A stretch of 64,000 nt of DNA from Streptomyces griseoflavus (lineage in GTDB: Bacteria > Actinomycetota > Actinomycetes > Streptomycetales > Streptomycetaceae): contig NZ_BMUC01000004.1 of assembly GCF_014649995.1 (NCBI RefSeq), positions 99,821-163,820 of the forward strand. Direction: 5' to 3'. Numbering within the stretch: the first letter of the stretch is position 1; the number at the start of each line of letters is the position of its first letter. Positions 28,500 to 38,211 of the stretch are shown here, piece after piece. The notes below the pieces were generated by a model. It did no database searches. It saw only the letters and a list, made by a program, of their open reading frames with translations, and was not told the origin of the DNA. The position numbers and the translations under genes are program-made.

Positions 28500-29240
28500 A
28501 TGGAGCAGACACAGACCTCCCACAACGGCACGGCGGCGACCACGCCGGGCGCACAGCGCCGGATCCTGGTGGTCGAGGACGACGCGACGATCGTGGACGC
28601 CATCGCGACCCGCCTGCGCGCCGAAGGGTTCCTGGTGCAAACGGCGGGCGACGGCCCGTCCGCGGTGGACACGGCGGAGGCCTGGCAGCCCGACCTGCTG
28701 ATCCTCGACATCATGCTGCCCGGCTTCGACGGCCTGGAGGTCTGCCGGCGCGTGCAGGCCCAGCGGCCGGTGCCGGTCATGATGCTCACCGCGCGGGACG
28801 ACGAGACGGACATGCTGGTGGGCCTCGGCGTCGGCGCCGACGACTACATGACCAAGCCGTTCTCCATGCGGGAGCTGGCGGCTCGCGTGCACGTGCTGCT
28901 GCGCCGCATGGAGCGCGCCGCCCTCGCGGCCACCACCCCGCGCAGCGGCATCCTGCGCCTGGGCGAACTGGAGATCGACCACGCGCAGCGCAGGGTGCGC
29001 GTGCGCAGCGAGGACGTCCACCTGACGCCCACCGAGTTCGACCTCCTGGTGTGCCTGGCCAACACGCCCCGCGCGGTGCTCTCCCGCGAGCAGCTGCTGG
29101 CCGAGGTCTGGGACTGGGCGGACGCCTCCGGCACCCGCACCGTCGACAGCCACATCAAGGCGCTGCGCCGGAAGATCGGCGCCGAGCGGATCCGCACCGT
29201 GCACGGCGTGGGCTACGCCCTGGAGACGCCGACGCCATGA
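28500..29240 (+). CDS. OmpR/PhoB-family response regulator
   Basis: 246 residues. Receiver domain with the acidic pocket (VVEDD), phosphoacceptor Asp in LLILDIMLPG near residue 75, and Lys in DDYMTKPFS. C-terminal winged helix ends RTVHGVGYALE. ATG 28500 chosen; the open frame upstream lacks family match. It overlaps the sensor kinase by 4 bp (ATGA). The pair lies just before kgd; targets unknown. Confidence 0.93.
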   Translation: MEQTQTSHNGTAATTPGAQRRILVVEDDATIVDAIATRLRAEGFLVQTAGDGPSAVDTAEAWQPDLLILDIMLPGFDGLEVCRRVQAQRPVPVMMLTARDDETDMLVGLGVGADDYMTKPFSMRELAARVHVLLRRMERAALAATTPRSGILRLGELEIDHAQRRVRVRSEDVHLTPTEFDLLVCLANTPRAVLSREQLLAEVWDWADASGTRTVDSHIKALRRKIGAERIRTVHGVGYALETPTP

Positions 29241-30349
29241 GCGGCGGGCCGGCCGGACGCGGGCGTCCCCGGGGCTCGTGGCCCTGGGGCGGCGTACGCC
29301 CGTTCTCGATCAAGACCAAACTCGGTGCGCTGGTCGTCGTCTCGGTCCTGATCACCACCGGGCTGTCGGTGATCGCCGTGCACACCAAGACGGAGCTGCG
29401 CTTCATCACGGTCTTCTCGATGATCGCCACCCTGCTGATCACGCAGTTCGTGGCGCACTCGCTCACCGCGCCGCTGGACGACATGAACGCCGTGGCCCGC
29501 TCCATCTCGCACGGCGACTACACCCGCCGGGTGCGCGAGAACCGCCGGGACGAGCTGGGCGACCTGGCCGAGACGATCAACGTCATGGCGGACGAGCTGG
29601 AGGCGCAGGACCGCCAGCGCAAGGAACTGGTGGCCAACGTCTCGCACGAGCTGCGCACCCCGATCGCGGGGCTGCGCGCGGTGCTGGAGAACATCGTCGA
29701 CGGCGTCACCCGGGCCGACCCCGAGACGATGCGCACGGCCCTGAAGCAGACCGAGCGGCTGGGACGCCTGGTGGAGACGCTGCTCGACCTGTCCCGCCTG
29801 GACAACGGGGTCGTGCCGCTGAAGAAGCGCCGCTTCGAGGTGTGGCCGTACCTGTCGGGCGTGCTCAAGGAGGCCAACATGCTCGCCTCCGCCCGCGCGG
29901 GCATGGCCTCCGGCTCCGGCAGCCACACCCGTACGGACGTCCATCTGCACCTCGACGTGTCGCCCCCGGAGCTCACCGCGCACGCCGACCCCGAGCGCAT
30001 CCACCAGGTCGTCGCCAACCTCATCGACAACGCGGTCAAGCACAGCCCGCCGCACGGCCGGGTGACGGTCCGGGCCCGGCGCGGCGACCGGCCGGACTCC
30101 CTGGAGCTGGAGGTGCTGGACGAGGGGCCGGGCATTCCGCGCACCGAGTGGCACCGGGTCTTCGAGCGGTTCAACCGCGGCAACGTCAACCGGCCGCACG
30201 GCCCGGGCAGCGACGGCGGCACCGGTCTGGGCCTCGCGATCGCCCGCTGGGCGGTGGATCTGCACGGCGGCCGGATCGGAGTGGCCGAATCCGAGCGCGG
30301 CTGCCGCATTCTCATCACTCTTCCGGGAACTCCTTCCGTACCAAGTTGA
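29237..30349 (+). CDS. Sensor histidine kinase
   Basis: 370 residues. Two close transmembrane helices (about 28-48 and 56-75) with almost no extracellular loop, a HAMP domain, and H-box VANVSHELRTPIAGLRAVLE. An ATP-binding domain follows, with N-box VVANLIDNAVKHSP, G1 DEGPGIP and G2 GTGLGLAIA. The lack of a periplasmic domain suggests intramembrane or cytoplasmic sensing. Translationally coupled to the response regulator. Confidence 0.93.
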   Translation: MSGGPAGRGRPRGSWPWGGVRPFSIKTKLGALVVVSVLITTGLSVIAVHTKTELRFITVFSMIATLLITQFVAHSLTAPLDDMNAVARSISHGDYTRRVRENRRDELGDLAETINVMADELEAQDRQRKELVANVSHELRTPIAGLRAVLENIVDGVTRADPETMRTALKQTERLGRLVETLLDLSRLDNGVVPLKKRRFEVWPYLSGVLKEANMLASARAGMASGSGSHTRTDVHLHLDVSPPELTAHADPERIHQVVANLIDNAVKHSPPHGRVTVRARRGDRPDSLELEVLDEGPGIPRTEWHRVFERFNRGNVNRPHGPGSDGGTGLGLAIARWAVDLHGGRIGVAESERGCRILITLPGTPSVPS

Positions 30350-30640
30350 CGTAAAGTTCGAAGCGGAGCCGCACGATCCATCCGTGTCCGCGCTGGCGGA
30401 CACGTGTGATCAGGCACAGGCCCGCGCGCATCGCGCGCCGGGCCACGGCCGAGTGATGCCGAAAGCCGCCGGCGAAACCGGAACCCCGCTTGTTTCCCGC
30501 CATTTCATGCGCCGAAACACGCTCGAGGATGTGACTTACACGACGATGAACGGGCCCGGCCTGACCTTCCCGCGCTCGGGGGCGTAGCCTTTATTTCCGC
30601 TGTCCATCATCTTGCGAAGCGGAAGAGGGCGGTTGACGCC

Positions 30641-33600
30641 GTGTCGCCACAGTCCCCCAGTAACTCGAGCATCTCGACCGACACCGACCAAGTGGGCAAG
30701 AACCCCGCTGCGGCCTTCGGTGCCAACGAATGGCTCGTCGACGAGATCTACCAGCAGTACCTCCAGGACCCGAACTCGGTGGACCGAGCCTGGTGGGACT
30801 TCTTCGCCGACTACAAGCCGGGCGCGCCTGCGACCTCGGCACCGGCGGGTAACGCGGCCGCGGGGGCCGCGGGAACCTCCACTCCCCAGGCCCAGCCGGC
30901 CGCTCCGGCCCAGCCGGCCGCTCCGGCTCAGCCGGCCGCGCCCGCGCAGCCCGCCGCCAAGGCCCCGGCCGCGCCCGCCGCCCCGGCGAAGGCCGCCGCG
31001 CCCGCGCAGCCCGCCGCGAAGCCCGCCCCGGCGAAGCCGAAGGCCGAGGCCAAGCCCAAGGCGGAGCCCGCCGGCGAGGCGAAGGCCGGCCCCGAGCAGG
31101 TGACCCTGCGCGGCCCGTCCGCCGCCGTGGCGAAGAACATGGACGCCTCCCTCGAACTGCCCACGGCCACGTCCGTGCGCGCGGTCCCGGTGAAGCTGCT
31201 GTTCGACAACCGCATCGTCATCAACAACCACCTGAAGCGGGCCCGGGGCGGGAAGATCTCCTTCACCCACCTCATCGGCTACGCGATGGTGCAGGCCATC
31301 AAGGCCATGCCGGCGATGAACCACTCGTTCGCCCGGGTGGACGGCAAGCCCACCCTGGTGAAGCCGGAGCACGTCAACCTCGGTCTGGCCATCGACCTGG
31401 TCAAGCCCAACGGCGACCGCCAGCTCGTCGTCGCGGCCATCAAGAAGGCCGAGACGCTGAACTTCTTCGAGTTCTGGCAGGCCTACGAGGACATCGTCCG
31501 TCGCGCCCGCGACAACAAGCTGACGATGGACGACTTCACCGGTGTCACGGTCTCCCTGACCAACCCCGGCGGCCTGGGCACCGTGCACTCCGTGCCGCGC
31601 CTGATGCCCGGCCAGTCGGTGATCCTCGGCGTCGGCTCGATGGACTACCCGGCGGAGTTCCAGGGCACCAGCCAGGACACCCTGAACAAGCTCGGCATCT
31701 CCAAGGTCATGACGCTCACGTCGACCTACGACCACCGGGTGATCCAGGGCGCCGCCTCCGGCGAGTTCCTCCGCGCGGTGGCGAACCTGCTGCTCGGCGA
31801 GAACGGCTTCTACGACGAGATCTTCGAGGCGCTGCGCATCCCCTACGAGCCGGTCCGCTGGCTCAAGGACATCGACGCCTCCCACGACGACGACGTCACC
31901 AAGGCCGCCCGGGTCTTCGAGCTGATCCACTCCTACCGGGTCCGCGGCCACGTCATGGCCGACACCGACCCGCTGGAGTACCGCCAGCGCAAGCACCCCG
32001 ACCTGGACATCGTCGAGCACGGCCTCACCCTGTGGGACCTGGAGCGCGAGTTCGCCGTCGGCGGCTTCGCCGGCAAGTCCCTGATGAAGCTGCGCGACAT
32101 CCTCGGTGTGCTGCGCGACTCGTACTGCCGCACCACCGGCGTCGAGTTCATGCACATCCAGGACCCCAAGCAGCGCAAGTGGATCCAGGACCGCATCGAG
32201 CGCTCGCACACCAAGCCCGAGCGCGAGGAGCAGCTGCGCATCCTGCGCCGGCTCAACGCGGCGGAGGCCTTCGAGACCTTCCTCCAGACGAAGTACGTCG
32301 GCCAGAAGCGCTTCTCCCTGGAGGGCGGCGAGTCCGTCATCCCGCTGCTCGACGCGGTGCTGGACTCGGCCGCCGAGTCCCGCCTGGACGAGGTCGTCAT
32401 CGGCATGGCCCACCGCGGCCGGCTGAACGTGCTGGCCAACATCGTCGGCAAGTCGTACGCGCAGATCTTCCGCGAGTTCGAGGGCAACCTCGACCCGAAG
32501 TCGATGCACGGCTCCGGCGACGTGAAGTACCACCTGGGCGCCGAGGGCACCTTCACCGGCCTCGACGGCGAGCAGATCAGGGTCTCCCTGGTCGCCAACC
32601 CCTCGCACCTGGAGGCGGTGGACCCGGTCCTGGAGGGCGTCGCCCGCGCCAAGCAGGACATCATCGGCAAGGGCGGCACGGACTTCACCGTCCTGCCGGT
32701 GGCGATCCACGGCGACGCGGCCTTCGCGGGCCAGGGCGTGGTGGCCGAGACCCTGAACATGTCGCAGCTGCGCGGCTACCGCACCGGCGGCACGGTCCAC
32801 ATCGTCATCAACAACCAGGTCGGCTTCACCGCCGCCCCGGAGTCGTCGCGCTCGTCGATGTACGCCACCGACGTGGCCCGCATGATCGAGGCCCCGATCT
32901 TCCACGTGAACGGCGACGACCCGGAGGCCGTCGTGCGCGTGGCGCGGCTCGCCTTCGAGTTCCGCCAGGCGTTCAACAAGGACGTGGTGATCGACCTCAT
33001 CTGCTACCGCCGCCGCGGTCACAACGAGTCGGACAACCCGGCCTTCACCCAGCCGCTGATGTACGACCTGATCGACAAGAAGCGCTCGGTGCGCAAGCTC
33101 TACACCGAGTCCCTGATCGGTCGCGGCGACATCACCCTGGAAGAGGCCGAGCAGGCGCTCCAGGACTACCAGGGCCAGCTGGAGAAGGTCTTCACGGAGG
33201 TCCGTGAGGCCACCTCGCAGCCGGCGGCGGTCGAGCCCTCGGACCCGCAGGCCGAGTTCCCGGTCGCGGTGAACACCGCGGTGACCACGGAGACCGTCAA
33301 GCGGATCGCCGAGTCCCAGGTGAACGTCCCCGACCACATCACCGTCCACCCGCGTCTGCTGCCGCAGCTGCAGCGCCGGGCGGCCATGGTCGAGGACGGC
33401 ACCATCGACTGGGGCATGGGCGAGACCCTCGCGTTCGGCTCGCTGCTGCTGGAGGGCGTGTCGGTCCGGCTGGCCGGCCAGGACTCCCAGCGCGGCACCT
33501 TCGGCCAGCGTCACGCGGTCATCATCGACCGCAGCACGGGCGACGAGTACACGCCGCTGCAGTACCTCTCCGAGGACCAGGGACGGCTGAACGTCTACAA

Positions 33601-34453
33601 CTCCCTGCTGTCCGAGTACGCGGCGATGGGCTTCGAGTACGGCTACTCGCTGGCCCGCCCCGACGCGCTCGTGCTGTGGGAGGCGCAGTTCGGTGACTTC
33701 GTCAACGGCGCGCAGACCGTCGTGGACGAGTTCATCTCCTCCGCCGAGCAGAAGTGGGCCCAGACCTCCGGTGTGGTCCTGCTCCTGCCCCACGGCTACG
33801 AGGGCCAGGGCCCGGACCACTCCTCGGCCCGCCCGGAGCGGTTCCTGCAGCTCTGCGCGCAGAACAACATGACGGTCGCCATGCCGACGTCGCCGTCGAA
33901 CTACTTCCACCTCCTGCGGTGGCAGGTGCACAACCCGCACCACAAGCCGCTGGTCGTCTTCACGCCGAAGTCGATGCTGCGCCTGAAGGCCGCCGCGTCG
34001 ACGGCGGAGGAGTTCACCTCGGGCCAGTTCCGTCCGGTCATCGGCGACACCTCGGTCGACCCGGCCGCGGTGAAGAAGGTCGTCTTCACGGCCGGCAAGG
34101 TCTACTACGACCTCGACGCCGAGCGGAAGAAGCGCGGCACGACGGACACGGCGATCATCCGCATCGAGCGCCTGTACCCGCTGGCGGGTGCGGAGCTCCA
34201 GGCGGAGATCAAGAAGTACCCGAACGCCGAGAAGTACCTGTGGGCCCAGGAGGAGCCGGCGAACCAGGGTGCCTGGCCGTTCATCGCGCTCAACCTGATC
34301 GACCACCTCGACCTCTCGGTCGGCGCCGACCTCCCGCACGACGAGCGCCTGCGCCGCATCTCGCGGCCGCACGGCTCGTCCCCGGCGGTCGGCTCCGCCA
34401 AGCGTCACCAGGCCGAGCAGGAGCAGCTGGTGCGCGAGGTCTTCGAGGCGTAG
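30641..34453 (+). CDS. kgd: Multifunctional 2-oxoglutarate decarboxylase/dehydrogenase E1-E2
   Basis: 1270 residues, the actinobacterial fusion KGD/OdhA/SucA. Residues 1-45 form the conserved N-terminal helix ([16 protein letters not shown]), then an Ala/Pro/Lys linker to about 150. An E2-like succinyltransferase domain follows, with the active His H365 in TYDHRVIQG; it lacks lipoyl domains. From about 400 comes the ThDP-dependent E1 domain ([23 protein letters not shown], the INNQVGFT metal-binding strand). It oxidatively decarboxylates 2-oxoglutarate in the TCA cycle, with a lipoylated E2 partner supplied in trans. GTG start. Confidence 0.95.
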   Translation: MSPQSPSNSSISTDTDQVGKNPAAAFGANEWLVDEIYQQYLQDPNSVDRAWWDFFADYKPGAPATSAPAGNAAAGAAGTSTPQAQPAAPAQPAAPAQPAAPAQPAAKAPAAPAAPAKAAAPAQPAAKPAPAKPKAEAKPKAEPAGEAKAGPEQVTLRGPSAAVAKNMDASLELPTATSVRAVPVKLLFDNRIVINNHLKRARGGKISFTHLIGYAMVQAIKAMPAMNHSFARVDGKPTLVKPEHVNLGLAIDLVKPNGDRQLVVAAIKKAETLNFFEFWQAYEDIVRRARDNKLTMDDFTGVTVSLTNPGGLGTVHSVPRLMPGQSVILGVGSMDYPAEFQGTSQDTLNKLGISKVMTLTSTYDHRVIQGAASGEFLRAVANLLLGENGFYDEIFEALRIPYEPVRWLKDIDASHDDDVTKAARVFELIHSYRVRGHVMADTDPLEYRQRKHPDLDIVEHGLTLWDLEREFAVGGFAGKSLMKLRDILGVLRDSYCRTTGVEFMHIQDPKQRKWIQDRIERSHTKPEREEQLRILRRLNAAEAFETFLQTKYVGQKRFSLEGGESVIPLLDAVLDSAAESRLDEVVIGMAHRGRLNVLANIVGKSYAQIFREFEGNLDPKSMHGSGDVKYHLGAEGTFTGLDGEQIRVSLVANPSHLEAVDPVLEGVARAKQDIIGKGGTDFTVLPVAIHGDAAFAGQGVVAETLNMSQLRGYRTGGTVHIVINNQVGFTAAPESSRSSMYATDVARMIEAPIFHVNGDDPEAVVRVARLAFEFRQAFNKDVVIDLICYRRRGHNESDNPAFTQPLMYDLIDKKRSVRKLYTESLIGRGDITLEEAEQALQDYQGQLEKVFTEVREATSQPAAVEPSDPQAEFPVAVNTAVTTETVKRIAESQVNVPDHITVHPRLLPQLQRRAAMVEDGTIDWGMGETLAFGSLLLEGVSVRLAGQDSQRGTFGQRHAVIIDRSTGDEYTPLQYLSEDQGRLNVYNSLLSEYAAMGFEYGYSLARPDALVLWEAQFGDFVNGAQTVVDEFISSAEQKWAQTSGVVLLLPHGYEGQGPDHSSARPERFLQLCAQNNMTVAMPTSPSNYFHLLRWQVHNPHHKPLVVFTPKSMLRLKAAASTAEEFTSGQFRPVIGDTSVDPAAVKKVVFTAGKVYYDLDAERKKRGTTDTAIIRIERLYPLAGAELQAEIKKYPNAEKYLWAQEEPANQGAWPFIALNLIDHLDLSVGADLPHDERLRRISRPHGSSPAVGSAKRHQAEQEQLVREVFEA

Positions 34454-34468
34454 CCCCCGGGCCGTACA

Positions 34469-34506
34469 AGCGGGCCGCACCCCTCCCACGGGGGGTGCGG
34501 CCCGCT
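34469..34506 (+). terminator. Strong terminator after kgd
   Basis: A 15-bp perfect stem: AGCGGGCCGCACCCC (34469-34483) with GGGGTGCGGCCCGCT (34492-34506), 8-nt loop. It begins 16 bp after the kgd stop and lies 28 bp before the next gene. Confidence 0.85.
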
Positions 34507-34533
34507 CGGTTTCCCGCACATATCCTTGTCCTC

Positions 34534-34716
34534 ATGTACTTCACGGACCGTGGCATCGAGGAACTGGAGAAGCGGCGCGGCGAGGAGGAGGTCACCTTCG
34601 AGTGGCTGGCCGAGCAGCTGAGGACGTTCGTCGACCTCAACCCCGACTTTGAGGTCCCGGTGGAGCGCCTGGCCACCTGGCTGGCCCGCCTGGACGACGA
34701 AGACGACGACGAGTAA
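34534..34716 (+). CDS. Small acidic protein, DUF6104-like
   Basis: 60 residues, beginning MYFTDRGIEELEKRRGEEEV and ending in DDEDDDE. It is a highly acidic, soluble two-helix protein conserved right after kgd in Streptomyces, as I recall (DUF6104). Function unknown; it uses TAA as stop. The transcription unit is separated from kgd by a terminator. Confidence 0.8.
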   Translation: MYFTDRGIEELEKRRGEEEVTFEWLAEQLRTFVDLNPDFEVPVERLATWLARLDDEDDDE

Positions 34717-34884
34717 CCCCACCCCACCCGACACCCCGGCGGGACATCGGCCCCCACCGCTCCCGCCCCTTCCCTCCCCTCCCGCAGGCACCCACACCGG
34801 CCCCCATTCCCGCGCCCGCGGTGCCGCTTCGCCGCACCCCCGCGTCCCCGGGTTGCCGCATCCCTGGTTGCCGCGTGTTCCCGG

Positions 34885-35062
34885 GTTCCCGCGCTCCCGC
34901 GCTCCCGCCTCCTTGCGTTGCCGCGCTCCCGCGCTCCCGCGCTCCCGCGCTCCCGCGCTCCCGCCTCCTCGCGTTGCCGCGCTCCCGCGCTCCCGCCTCC
35001 TTGCGTTGCCGCGCTCCCGCCTCCTCGCGTTGCCGCGTCGCCGCCTCCTCGCGTTGCCGCGA
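34885..35062. repeat. 8-bp-period minisatellite (gcgctccc unit)
   Basis: Runs of GCGCTCCC alternate with a 16-bp block GCCTCC(T)TGCGTTGCC (or TCCTCG variant) found at 34907, 34963, 34995, 35019 and 35043. The distances are 56, 32, 24 and 24 bp, all multiples of 8, so the whole tract is one octamer array with variant units. Runs of pure units number about 2, 5, 2 and 1. Confidence 0.85.
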
Positions 35063-35092
35063 GCATGCCGCCTCCCCGCCTCCCCGCCACCC

Positions 35093-35127
<35 letters not shown>

Positions 35128-35253
35128 GGCAGTCGTGCCGCAGGGCGGCACGGGTGGGCGCGACGGCACCCCGCAAGCGCCGGGCTGCGCCACCACCCCC
35201 GGCCCGCACCAGACCCCGCACCCTCGCCGACGCAGCGCAGGATCACGCGCCCG

Positions 35254-35301
35254 GCGCACCCGGCACCCGGCACCCGGCACCCGGCACCCGGCACCCGGCA
35301 C
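35254..35301. repeat. Heptamer tandem repeat (acccggc unit)
   Basis: Six to seven perfect CGGCACC heptamers in a row, about 20 bp before the promoter of the DUF4097 gene. They may influence promoter geometry; no protein meaning is likely. Confidence 0.85.
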
Positions 35302-35321
35302 GGTTCACCCCAACGAGCACC

Positions 35322-35357
35322 TTGACTTTCCGCGACCGCGATATATCGTGAATCACG
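35322..35357 (+). promoter_or_regulatory. Promoter with palindromic operator of DUF4097/padR operon
   Basis: TTGACT (35322-35327) and TATCGT (35344-35349) are spaced 16 bp. The perfect palindrome CGATATATCG (35339-35348) covers the -10, and CGTGAATCACG (35347-35357) is a second inverted repeat. A related CGCGATATGGCGCG lies further down. The PadR protein of the operon is the natural ligand (inference). Confidence 0.5.
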
Positions 35358-35411
35358 TAAGACGCGATATGGCGCGTCATGCCAAACGGGTGCCACCAGG
35401 AGGCCGTCACC

Positions 35412-36284
35412 ATGCCCGAGTCGTCCGTAGCGGAGCCCACCACGCTCACCTTCGACGCCCCCGTGACCGAACTCCACGTACGCATCGTCAACGGCACGGT
35501 GAACGTCGTGGGCACCGACGAAGGTCCCGCCCGTCTGGAGGTCTCGGAGATCGAGGGCCCACCCCTGGTCGTCACCCAGAAGGACGGCACCCTCACGGTG
35601 GCCTACGACGACCTGCCCTGGAAGGGCTTCCTCAAGTGGCTCGACCACAAAGGCTGGCGCCGCAGCGCGGTCGTCTCCCTCGCCGTCCCCGCGCAGACCC
35701 GCGTCGAGGTCGGCGTCGTCGGCGCCGCGGCCGTCGTCTCCGGCATCCGTGGACCCGCCGCGGTCAAGGGGGTCGCCGGCGACACCACCCTCGTCTCCCT
35801 CTCCGGCCCCGTCCGCGCCGACACCGTCTCGGGCAGCGTGGAGGCCCAGTCCGTCACCGGCGACCTCCGCTTCGCCTCCGTCTCCGGCGACCTCACCGTC
35901 GTCGAGGGCTCCGGTCCGTCCGTGCGGGCCGACACCGTCAGCGGCTCCATGATCGTGGACCTCGCCCCGGACGGTCCCACCGACATCAAGCTGACCAGCG
36001 TCTCCGGTGAGATCGCCATCCGCATGCCCGACCCGGCGGACGCCGAGGTCGAGGCGAACACCGCCAGCGGCGCGATCTCCAACGCCTTCGACGACCTCCG
36101 GGTCCAGGGCCTGTGGGGCGCCCACAAGCTCACCGGCCGGCTGGGCGCCGGCAGCGGCAAGCTGCGGGCCACCACCGTCTCGGGCTCGATCGCCCTGCTG
36201 CGCCGCCCGCCCCGGGAGGACGAGCCGGACCCGCGGGACGCATCAGGAGACAATGCCGGTACGACCGACAAGAAGGTGCTCTGA
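35412..36284 (+). CDS. DUF4097-family beta-helix protein
   Basis: 290 residues. Repeated V/S/G strands of the type VSLSGPVRADTVSGSVEAQS and VTGDLRFASVSGDLTVVEG form the adhesin-like DUF4097 beta-solenoid. No signal peptide, so cytoplasmic. Function unknown. Strong AGGAGG ribosome-binding site 8 nt before ATG 35412. The next gene (PadR) starts 1 bp after its stop, so they form one operon. Confidence 0.85.
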   Translation: MPESSVAEPTTLTFDAPVTELHVRIVNGTVNVVGTDEGPARLEVSEIEGPPLVVTQKDGTLTVAYDDLPWKGFLKWLDHKGWRRSAVVSLAVPAQTRVEVGVVGAAAVVSGIRGPAAVKGVAGDTTLVSLSGPVRADTVSGSVEAQSVTGDLRFASVSGDLTVVEGSGPSVRADTVSGSMIVDLAPDGPTDIKLTSVSGEIAIRMPDPADAEVEANTASGAISNAFDDLRVQGLWGAHKLTGRLGAGSGKLRATTVSGSIALLRRPPREDEPDPRDASGDNAGTTDKKVL

Positions 36285-36285
36285 C

Positions 36286-37323
36286 ATGCCCCCCGTCTTC
36301 GCCCACGGACGCCTCCGCCTCTACCTGCTGAAGCTGCTGGACGAGGCCCCGCGTCACGGCTACGAGGTGATCCGCCTCCTCGAAGAGCGCTTCCAGGGCC
36401 TGTACGCGCCCTCGGCGGGCACGGTCTACCCGCGGCTGGCCAAGCTGGAGGCGGAAGGCCTGGTCACCCACACCACCGAGGGCGGCCGCAAGGTGTACTC
36501 CATCACCGACGCCGGCCGGGCCGAACTGGCCGACCGCAGCGCCGAACTCGCCGACCTGGAACTGGAGATCCGGGAGTCGGTCGCCGAACTCGCCGCCGAG
36601 ATCCGGGCCGACGTCAGCGGCGCCGCGGGCGATCTGCGCCGCGAGATGCGCGCCGCGGCCGGCAAGGCCCGCCAGTCCCGCACCGACGGCGCGACCACCG
36701 AGGAGGAGAGCCCCTTCGGCGACTTCGGGGTCTTCGGCGACAAGGACGCCTGGCGCGCCGCCAAGGAGGAGATGCGCCGCGCCAAGCAGGAGTGGAAGGA
36801 CCAGGCCCGGCGCGCCAAGGACGAGAGCCGGCGCTCCCGCGAGGAGGCCCAGCGCGCCCGCCGCCAGGCCAAGGAGGCCCAGGACAAGGCGCAGGAAGAG
36901 GTGCAGCGCATCATGCGGCAGGTCCAGGAGCAGGTGCAGGGCCACTTCGCGCGGGGCGACTGGCCGACGGGGCTGCGCGAAGGGCTGGGCGAACTCGCCA
37001 AGGAGATGGGCGGGTTCGGCAAGGACTTCGCCCTCGGCCGTACCGGCACGGCGGCCTCCGGCAAGTCCTCCGAGCCGTCGTACTCCGAGACCCCCGAGGA
37101 CTTCCCCGCCGACTACACCCCGCCGTGGGCGCACGAGGACGCCTCCGACTCCACCGGCGACCCGGCCCGCGATCTGGACCGGCTGCTGGACCGCTTCCGG
37201 GACGACATCCGGGACGCGGCCCGCGACCACGGAGTCACCGGCGACCAGCTGCGCGACGCCCGCCGCCACCTGTCCACGGCGGCGGCGCGGATCGGAGCGG
37301 TACTGCGCGCCCCGAAGGCCTGA
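36286..37323 (+). CDS. PadR-family regulator with long coiled-coil C-terminus
   Basis: 345 residues. The N-terminal winged helix (LRLYLLKLLDEAPRHGYEVI, AGTVYPRLAKLEAEGLV) is PadR. Unlike the ~180-residue standard form, it continues with a charged coiled coil (about 160-225, Arg/Lys/Glu/Gln heptads), a low-complexity stretch, and a C-terminal three-helix segment. It probably represses its own operon, sensing an unknown signal. Confidence 0.85.
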   Translation: MPPVFAHGRLRLYLLKLLDEAPRHGYEVIRLLEERFQGLYAPSAGTVYPRLAKLEAEGLVTHTTEGGRKVYSITDAGRAELADRSAELADLELEIRESVAELAAEIRADVSGAAGDLRREMRAAAGKARQSRTDGATTEEESPFGDFGVFGDKDAWRAAKEEMRRAKQEWKDQARRAKDESRRSREEAQRARRQAKEAQDKAQEEVQRIMRQVQEQVQGHFARGDWPTGLREGLGELAKEMGGFGKDFALGRTGTAASGKSSEPSYSETPEDFPADYTPPWAHEDASDSTGDPARDLDRLLDRFRDDIRDAARDHGVTGDQLRDARRHLSTAAARIGAVLRAPKA

Positions 37324-37330
37324 GGTGCCC

Positions 37331-37900
37331 TCAGCCCGCCGCCCTGGCCTCACCGCCGTCCCCGTACAGCACCCGGGTCACGGACGCGTACGTCACCCCG
37401 TGGTCGGCGAGGATCTCGGCGGGGACGCCGGGGCGGGTCGTGAGGGCGAGCAGGAGGTGCTGGTCGCCGATGCGCCGGTCCCGTAGGGCGGTGGCGGCGC
37501 GCAACGCACCGGTCAGGACGTCCTTGGCCTCCTGCTCGAAGGGGCGGTGCCCCGACCGGCGGCCGCCGCTCCGACGACCGGTGGACAGCGCCCCGGCCCC
37601 GTGCGCCTCCTCCACCCGGGCCACGATCTCCGGCACATGGATGCCCAGCCCGGCGAGGGCGTCCGTCTCGGCCTGGGTGAGCCCGCCCCGTCGGCGGGCC
37701 AGCTCCAGCGCCTCCCGTACCGACTCCCGCCGCCCGTCGAGCCCGAGCGCCGCCAGCGCGAACGAGGCCCGGCTGCCCTCCCGGTCGAGCAAGGCCAGCA
37801 GCAGGTGCCCGGCGTCCACCCGGTGGGCATCCGCCCGCTCCGCGTGGACCACGGCCGCCTTCACCACGTCCCGGGCGTCCTTCGTGAACCGCTCGAACAT
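37331..37900 (-). CDS. Clp N-terminal (Clp-R) repeat protein, no ATPase domain
   Basis: 189 residues containing two Clp-N repeats: FTKDARDVVKAAVVHAERAD with HLLLALLDREGS, and FEQEAKDVLTGALRAATALR with QHLLLALTTRPG. It lacks AAA+ modules, so it is not an unfoldase; it may act as an adaptor or decoy for ClpC/ClpP. ATG 37900 overlaps the stop of the upstream HTH gene (TGATG). Conserved two-gene pairing in Streptomyces, from memory. Confidence 0.85.
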   Translation of the reverse strand: MFERFTKDARDVVKAAVVHAERADAHRVDAGHLLLALLDREGSRASFALAALGLDGRRESVREALELARRRGGLTQAETDALAGLGIHVPEIVARVEEAHGAGALSTGRRSGGRRSGHRPFEQEAKDVLTGALRAATALRDRRIGDQHLLLALTTRPGVPAEILADHGVTYASVTRVLYGDGGEARAAG

Positions 37901-38109
37901 CAATGCCTCCCGTACTTCTTGTGCACGGCCTGCCTGCTGACCCCGAGTTCGGTGGCGATCTCCTGCCACGACCAGCCCTGGTTGCGCGCATTGCGCACCT
38001 GGACGGCCTCCAACTGCTCCAACAGCCTGCGCAGCGCGGCGACGGCCCGCAGGCCGACCCGTGGGTCGCGGTCGCCCGCCCGCTCGGCGAGATCGGTTGC
38101 CTCAGTCAT
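37900..38109 (-). CDS. Small helix-turn-helix protein, probable autoregulator
   Basis: 69 residues: a helical N-terminus (LRAVAALRRLLEQLEAVQV) then an HTH (GWSWQEIATELGVSRQAVHKKYGRH). ATG 38109 chosen because transcription is predicted to start at or next to it (see 38109-38155). An in-frame start at 38157 would put the operator inside the gene. Translationally coupled to the Clp-N gene. Confidence 0.8.
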   Translation of the reverse strand: MTEATDLAERAGDRDPRVGLRAVAALRRLLEQLEAVQVRNARNQGWSWQEIATELGVSRQAVHKKYGRH

Positions 38110-38155
38110 GATGTCAACGTACGTTGACATCACGGTGCCGTCAACCCCAGTTGAC
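38109..38155 (-). promoter_or_regulatory. Leaderless promoter covered by a 24-bp perfect palindrome
   Basis: Leftward TTGACG (38144-38139), 17-bp spacer, TACGTT (38121-38116), with the ATG 6 nt later, so the transcript should be leaderless. Positions 38109-38132 are a perfect 24-bp palindrome with core TGTCAACGTACGTTGACA centred on the -10. A second inverted repeat, GTCAAC-CCCA-GTTGAC (38140-38155), shares the half-site and covers the -35. Confidence 0.7.
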
Positions 38156-38211
38156 ACGTCGACGGCCGGCCCGGATGTCCGGACCGGCCGTCGACGCGAA
38201 CCCGTTCCCCC

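Noticed and set aside
30384-30587. 67-codon frame before kgd
   Set aside because: No ribosome-binding site, mixed composition; more likely the kgd promoter region (30350-30640).
30536-34519. 1327-codon minus-strand frame
   Set aside because: Antisense shadow of kgd.
34885-35062. CRISPR-like repeat structure
   Set aside because: Units are contiguous 8-mers without unique spacers and no cas genes are present.
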